NCBI RefSeq assembly: GCF_018343775.1
Contig: NZ_CP074349.1
Coordinates: 2,966,001-3,030,000, forward strand
Reading direction: 5' to 3'
Source of the DNA: Pseudomonas cichorii
Lineage (GTDB): Bacteria; Pseudomonadota; Gammaproteobacteria; Pseudomonadales; Pseudomonadaceae
DNA: 64,000 nt
Shown here: in pieces, positions 60,401 to 64,000 of the stretch
How positions within the stretch are numbered: position 1 is the stretch's first letter
Layout: each line of letters begins with the position of its first letter
The notes under the pieces: generated by a model
What the model was told of the DNA's origin: nothing
The model's database searches: none
Seen by the model: the letters and a program-made list of their open reading frames with translations, nothing else
Translations under genes and position numbers: made by a program

Positions 60401-61188
60401 CCCTGCAGCTCTTCATAGTCATCACGAGGGTCGTGCTGCAAGCCAAGCTGGCCATGCTGCTGACCATTGAGCCTGCCCAGCAGCGACCCCCAGGCCGCCA
60501 GTACCAGTTGCTCGACCTCCACGCCTTCGCGCTCGGCCAACGCATTCAGTGCAGTCGGCACTGTACGGGCAAGTTCCAGGCTGACCCGCGCATGGTTGCC
60601 ACTGGCAATGCCATAGCGTTCGATCAGGCGCATGCCCGGCACATCCTGCAAAGCCAGATTGCGCCAGAACTGCGCGCCCTGTTCCGCGTCTTCGTCCAGT
60701 TGCAGGCCGTTGATCCACTCGACATATTCGCCGTACTGCATGGGCTCGGCTTCCAGCGCGGCACTGCGGCCCAACAAGTGCTCCTGCAACTGGATCAGGC
60801 TGCGCTGATCCAGCGAGTAGACAGGGACCGCCAACAACAGGCTGTCGTCCAGCAGCCAGGCCAGCACATCCGGCTGTTCAGCCTGGCAATGACGCTGAGC
60901 CTGCTCCAGCCAGCCTTGTGCATCATGGCCATCACTGACCTGAGCCTGACGCCAGTCCAGGCGCAGCTCGCTGAGTTCGGCAACCCGCTGGCGCAGCGCC
61001 GTGGCACCGACCGGGCGCTGATAGCGCAGGCGCATGGCCTCATGTTGTTCCAGGCAGGCACGCAGGCGTTGTTCGACGGCGCCTGCGGGTACGCCTGTCA
61101 ATTGCATACGTACCCAGCGCCAAGCCTGAGGGTTGGCCTGGGCAAGCTGTTTCTGTTGCGGTGAAAGCGTTAATCCAAGGTCCATCAT
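57403..61188 (-). CDS. Terminal NRPS: condensation-like (degenerate) - A(Asp) - PCP - TE
   Basis: 1261 residues. Residues 1-400 are a condensation-type fold, but the HHxxxDG motif reads PVYSLDQ (122-128), so it is not catalytic. The A domain (about 425-905) has YVLYTSGTSGKPKG (558-571), YNHYGPTE (698-705) and Lys892 in NGKLDRK. Pocket residues read from alignment to GrsA (D607, L608, T611, K650, V674, G676, H700, V708, G709) give DLTKVGHVG, the Asp-type code. PCP Ser948 (GGHSL). TE (1000-1255) with GWSLA Ser1073 and a C-terminal HHEIP histidine. It loads the last residue and releases the peptide. Confidence 0.92.
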   Translation of the reverse strand: MMDLGLTLSPQQKQLAQANPQAWRWVRMQLTGVPAGAVEQRLRACLEQHEAMRLRYQRPVGATALRQRVAELSELRLDWRQAQVSDGHDAQGWLEQAQRHCQAEQPDVLAWLLDDSLLLAVPVYSLDQRSLIQLQEHLLGRSAALEAEPMQYGEYVEWINGLQLDEDAEQGAQFWRNLALQDVPGMRLIERYGIASGNHARVSLELARTVPTALNALAEREGVEVEQLVLAAWGSLLGRLNGQQHGQLGLQHDPRDDYEELQGAYGVFEQTLPMVVQLSEHSTLVNLARQLTRQLENAVEWQEYAGQAQLLPEWRASFQAGLRVLYTPQLQDLQVLSFDTPVELHLQLTLDAQGSGQLALAYDCGLYRAEQAQVLLRRFAHWLEQLVQSPNGLINGFDLHLPEELLPAPARPALEADLDIIATLRTHARTQPDRPALRYADQLFSYAELDALSDRVAGSLHQAGVGREQRVGLYLPRGAHMLVAMLACFKVGAAYLPLDPKQPPLRLAGILDDARPALLLHGEDLLPETSLRTLSWSEASHGPLFETPQPVAAQDLAYVLYTSGTSGKPKGVQIEQAQLRHYVTQVTRALQLPEGGHYGLVSSLLADLGNTVLFPAWLQGGCVHVLEQSTVTDARAFAEELQRHPLDVLKIVPSHLEALMGEHAADILPRKVLVLGGEPVGEHLLSRLAEAKPACRLYNHYGPTETTVGVLWRAIDLDQGVAGSALSQVLGDNRIHLLDEQQRPVPPGQAGELCISGSSVGRGYVGDVGGSAFGIDPLSGRRLYRTGDLALRQADGALRILGRNDQQVKIRGFRLELAEVEQALLAQPGVSQAAVLLDGEGDHARLLAFIVKDEAGSQTADQLRASLARQLPDYMLPSGILELKALPLNSNGKLDRKNLLERVRQRLQNTRVAPVGELETAILAIWCEVLGVDDLGVTDNFFTVGGHSLAAIKVVSLLRERLSLNLPTNLLFERHTVRDLVSGLGNGESRGPWKVLTQADEQSPALLLVHGAQGHLQAYQPLADNLGAQVSVFGLAALEKGWDESDMDMLLQHYVASIPAELKQRPLVLLGWSLASRLALLLVPHLQASGFNIAGLAVLDHDARRSLAGEGDEAGQLIADFAFYCRSHAQPIGESLRERLTSLLAGHDYAEGVTLLLNDPQVRSHLQWEAADAELLALLGQYRSIKTRLYEQTLPVVDVPVWVWRGNVHADLRAQWQAHTQQAVRQWTLDVGHHEIPGEPRLAESLLPLLLETSAKVVSAS

Positions 61189-64000
61189 GGGTTCAACTCT
61201 GCGTGGGTTTCTTCGGTCTGCGCCGGGGCAGCCATTACCTGATCACGGCCATAAATCTCGCCCATGGCCACCACAATCTTTCGCTCGCCGTCGAACGGGT
61301 CCCGGGCATGGGCCGCCAGCATATTGTCGAGCATCACCACATCGCCTTGCTGCCAGTCGAAGCGCACGGCGCAACGGTCGTAGGCAGCGTTGATGGCTTC
61401 GATGGCGCTCTCTTCAAGCTCCGAGCCGTCGCCGTAGAACACCTGCCTGGGCATGGTTGCTTCGCCATCGCGCAGGAACTGCTCGCGGATGTCGGCATCC
61501 AGAAAGGCCGGATGGTACAGTTGGATCTGGTTGAAGAAGCTCTCTTCGCCGGTCAGCGGATGCAGAATCACCGCCGGGCAGACCTGACGGGTATGCAGGT
61601 CGTTGGCGCCGCGCCACTGGAACTCGATATTGCTTTCACGGCAGATCCGCTCGACTTCGGCACGTTCCTCGGTCTGGAAGAAGTGCTGCCAGCTGACGTC
61701 CAGGCTGGTGCTGAAATTGCGCACGTACATCAATTGTTTGCTGCGCAGCTTCGCCTGCAACCAGGCCGGCAGTTCCCGATAGACCTCGCGGCTGTCGACA
61801 ATCGGCGTCGCGCCACCGGTGGAGGCCGGAATCTCGCAGTAGAACCACTGCCGACGCGGCCAGCGATGCTGATGCGCGCTTTCGTTGTGGAACAGGATCA
61901 TCCGGTCCTTGGGGTATGGCGTGGACTTGTAGATGTTCTTGCCGCCCTCTTTCTTGGGCAGATCACCGTACTGACCATAGAGCTGCGGGCACAAGGCCTG
62001 GCAAAAGCTCTCGAAATCGACCGGGGTCGGCAGGTCGAAACCACGGAACAGAATGCCGCCATGCTCGCGCAGCCAGCTCTCGACCTTGTCACGGTTGGCT
62101 TCAGCCCAGATGGCCGGGGCCAGTTCACGGTCGCGCAGGGTCACCAGCAAGGGGAATTTCGAGCCTTCGCGCAACGGTCGGGCTTCGATGGGCTCACGGG
62201 CTGCGGGAGAAGCGCTCTGGCGCATCTTGCCCAATTTGCTCATCTTGCGTTGCACCGGGTTGTCCGTGGACATTGCAGCAGCTCCCTTTACTGTCGGAAT
62301 CAAGGTATCGATAGGGTTTTCAGGCGCGTTGAGGGCCATGTCCAGCAGCGACTCGAAAGCGTCTCGCAGGCGTTCGACCGTGGCCGGGCGGAACAGGCTG
62401 GTGCGATACACCCAGCGCAGGCTGATCGCATCCCCGTCTTCGCTGGCAAACAGCGCCATGTCGAACTTGGAGTGATGCTGCTCGCCGGTCAGCGGCTCGA
62501 CCTGCAGGTTGCCCAACTGACGTTGCTGACGCGGCGTGTTGTCCAGGACAAACAGCGTTTGCAGCAACGGATGCAAGTTGGCCACACGCGGCAGTTCCAG
62601 GCATTCAACGACACGCTCGAACGGCGTGTCCTGCCAGGCGAATGCTTGCAGACAAAGCTCCCGGACCTGCTGCGCCTGCTCACGGAAACTCAGTTCCGGT
62701 TGCAGACGGATACGCAAGGCCAGCAGGTTGACGAAGAAACCGATCAGCGACTCGGTAGCCGGATGGTCGCGGTTTGCGACATCGGTCCCGATCACCAGAT
62801 CTCGACCTTGGGTTTCGCGCTGCAACACGGCGGCATAACAGGTCAGCAACAGCATGAACGGTGAAGTACCACTTTCCTGGGCAAAGGCTTTCAGGCGCTC
62901 GACCGTGGAGGCCGACAACTGGAAGTCCAGCGCTGCACCGGTACCGGTGTCGCGTTCCGGGCGCGGGAAGTCGAACGGCAATGGCACTTGCGACGGGATA
63001 CCCGCCAGGGTGCGCCGCCAGAAGTCCAGGCCTTCACGCTGACGCAACTGAACTGCAGGCGAGCCTTGCCACACGGCATAGTCGACGTACTGAATCGGCA
63101 GTTCGCCCTGCGCGGGTTGCAGGCCTGCACTGTAGGCTTCGTAGCCCTGAATCAGCTCATCCACCAGTACCGCGCCGGACCAGCCATCGGAGGCAATGTG
63201 GTGCATGACCAGTTGCAGCACATGCTCCTGCTCGCCAGTGCGATACAGCACCGCCCGCAAAGGCGCCTCGCTGCCCAGATCGAAAGGTCGCAACGCAACC
63301 TTGCGGGCCTCGGCCGACCATTGGGCTTCACTGGAGTCGATCACTTGCAGCTTTACCGACAGATCCCCATGAATCCGCTGACGCAATTCGCCGCCCTGCT
63401 GGTGATAGGTGGTGCGCAAGATGGCATGTCGGCTTACCAGTCGCTGCAATGAGCGTTGCAGGGATTGCTCGTCCAGCTCTCCGCGCAAGCGCACGTTGCT
63501 GCCCATATTGAAACTGCTGTCGGCCAGATCCAGTTGCTGCATCAGCCAGACCCGCTGCTGCGCCGAAGACAACGGCTGTGCGATTTGCTGATCGACGTGA
63601 GGAATCGCCAGCGAGCCGATATCCAGATCACGCGCCAGGCCTTCGAGCCGCGCAGCCAGCTCGGCCAGTACCGGGGTCTCGAACAGCCAGCGCAGAGGTA
63701 CTTCAAAACCCTGCTCGCGCAAGCGCCCACGCACCTGGGCAGCCATCAACGAATGCCCGCCCAACTGGAAGAAATGACCGTCGGCAGGAATCTGCTGGCG
63801 TTTCAACACTGCGCCCCAGATTTCAGCCAGCAAGGTTTCGCTGGCCGATAGCGGACGCTGGACGGTGCTGCTGGCAGAGGTATCCAGTTGCAAACGTGGC
63901 AATTGCTTGCGATCCACTTTGCCGTTGGTGTTAAGAGGCAACTGTTCCAGTGCCTGCATATGCGTCGGCAGCATGTAAACCGGCAAGCGCGCCTGCAAAT
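61185..64000 (-). CDS. NRPS with C-terminal Fe(II)/2-oxoglutarate Asp-hydroxylase-like domain, 5' end beyond window
   Basis: The frame is open to the window edge; about 938 residues are visible. In order they are: the end of an A domain (NTNGKVDRKQL), PCP (GGHSLMAAQV), a complete C domain with intact HHIASDGWS, a linker, and a TauD/SyrP-like domain of about 330 residues. The last has the metal ligands His and Glu in LFHNESAHQ and the distal His in AAHARDPFDGERK, with the 2-oxoglutarate-binding Arg next to it. Such fused domains hydroxylate Asp at the beta-carbon while it is bound to the PCP. The stop overlaps the next NRPS start (ATGA). Confidence 0.92.
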   Translation of the reverse strand, partial: LQARLPVYMLPTHMQALEQLPLNTNGKVDRKQLPRLQLDTSASSTVQRPLSASETLLAEIWGAVLKRQQIPADGHFFQLGGHSLMAAQVRGRLREQGFEVPLRWLFETPVLAELAARLEGLARDLDIGSLAIPHVDQQIAQPLSSAQQRVWLMQQLDLADSSFNMGSNVRLRGELDEQSLQRSLQRLVSRHAILRTTYHQQGGELRQRIHGDLSVKLQVIDSSEAQWSAEARKVALRPFDLGSEAPLRAVLYRTGEQEHVLQLVMHHIASDGWSGAVLVDELIQGYEAYSAGLQPAQGELPIQYVDYAVWQGSPAVQLRQREGLDFWRRTLAGIPSQVPLPFDFPRPERDTGTGAALDFQLSASTVERLKAFAQESGTSPFMLLLTCYAAVLQRETQGRDLVIGTDVANRDHPATESLIGFFVNLLALRIRLQPELSFREQAQQVRELCLQAFAWQDTPFERVVECLELPRVANLHPLLQTLFVLDNTPRQQRQLGNLQVEPLTGEQHHSKFDMALFASEDGDAISLRWVYRTSLFRPATVERLRDAFESLLDMALNAPENPIDTLIPTVKGAAAMSTDNPVQRKMSKLGKMRQSASPAAREPIEARPLREGSKFPLLVTLRDRELAPAIWAEANRDKVESWLREHGGILFRGFDLPTPVDFESFCQALCPQLYGQYGDLPKKEGGKNIYKSTPYPKDRMILFHNESAHQHRWPRRQWFYCEIPASTGGATPIVDSREVYRELPAWLQAKLRSKQLMYVRNFSTSLDVSWQHFFQTEERAEVERICRESNIEFQWRGANDLHTRQVCPAVILHPLTGEESFFNQIQLYHPAFLDADIREQFLRDGEATMPRQVFYGDGSELEESAIEAINAAYDRCAVRFDWQQGDVVMLDNMLAAHARDPFDGERKIVVAMGEIYGRDQVMAAPAQTEETHAELNP

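Noticed and set aside
59863..61164. 433-codon plus-strand ORF opposite the terminal NRPS
   Set aside because: Mirror of the condensation-like and A-domain DNA; no independent features.
1..64000. CRISPR arrays, tRNA, rRNA genes, prophage
   Set aside because: No regularly spaced repeats, no tRNA cloverleaf or rRNA sequence, and no phage structural genes were recognised; the contractile genes here are T6SS, not phage tail.

Overview
The window looks like chromosomal DNA of a fluorescent or plant-associated Pseudomonas. Codon use is GC-rich, genes are tightly packed with many ATGA/GTGA overlaps, the type VI secretion locus has the gene order of the P. aeruginosa HSI-II cluster (with Stp1/Stk1, Sfa2 and the tiny OrfX lipoprotein), and a corrugatin-like lipopeptide siderophore locus lies at the right edge. 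The species assignment is inference; no rRNA or tRNA gene is visible.

Region 1 (1-5.9 kb, + strand) is an operon for an oligopeptide/nickel/opine-type ABC importer (substrate-binding protein cut by the window edge, two permeases, two ATPases). A drug-efflux-type MFS exporter follows behind its own TetR-type palindrome. The gene order matches staphylopine-type opine-metallophore transport loci, but the biosynthesis genes would lie outside the window.

Region 2 (5.9-13.9 kb) is a scrap-yard of accessory DNA. It holds a truncated small gene, a truncated TPR gene, an IS3-family element, the remains of a TIR + SLOG defence gene pair (both genes broken by transposons), a complete IS66-family element, a DltE-like SDR oxidoreductase with a decayed LysR neighbour, a small proline-rich protein, and a decayed second copy of a T6SS-associated periplasmic protein. 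Neither IS shows a target-site duplication, which points to deletions or rearrangements around them.

Region 3 (13.9-43.4 kb, - strand) is a complete-looking T6SS cluster read right to left: tssA, tssB, tssC, tssE, [PAAR, lipase-like effector, membrane protein], tssF, tssG, clpV, sfa2, orfX lipoprotein, fha, tssJ, tssK, tssL, tssM, stp1, stk1, vgrG, then a vgrG cargo island. That island contains a Sel1-repeat periplasmic protein, a 1092-residue multidomain cell-wall hydrolase candidate, and a secreted TPR protein. hcp is not in the window. There are two separate effector cassettes: one between tssE and tssF, one after vgrG.

Region 4 (43.4-53.1 kb) has a non-coding stretch with a 34-bp perfect palindrome, an exported SMP-30/gluconolactonase-type protein, a 14-TM MFS pump, an RND pump with its membrane-fusion lipoprotein (no outer-membrane channel gene), and a divergent OmpR/RstB-type two-component system with a candidate direct-repeat operator in the shared promoter region.

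Region 5 (53.1-64 kb) is siderophore biosynthesis. It contains diaminobutyrate aminotransferase, an MbtH protein, a Fur-box-containing divergent promoter, an FhuF-like siderophore-iron reductase, a PvdE/SyrD-like exporter ATPase-permease, and two NRPS genes. The upstream NRPS carries a C-terminal Fe(II)/2-oxoglutarate aspartate-hydroxylase-like domain. The terminal NRPS begins with a condensation-like domain that has lost its HHxxxDG motif, followed by an A domain whose pocket reads as an Asp code, then PCP and TE. Together these predict a diaminobutyrate- and beta-hydroxyaspartate-containing peptide siderophore of the corrugatin type.
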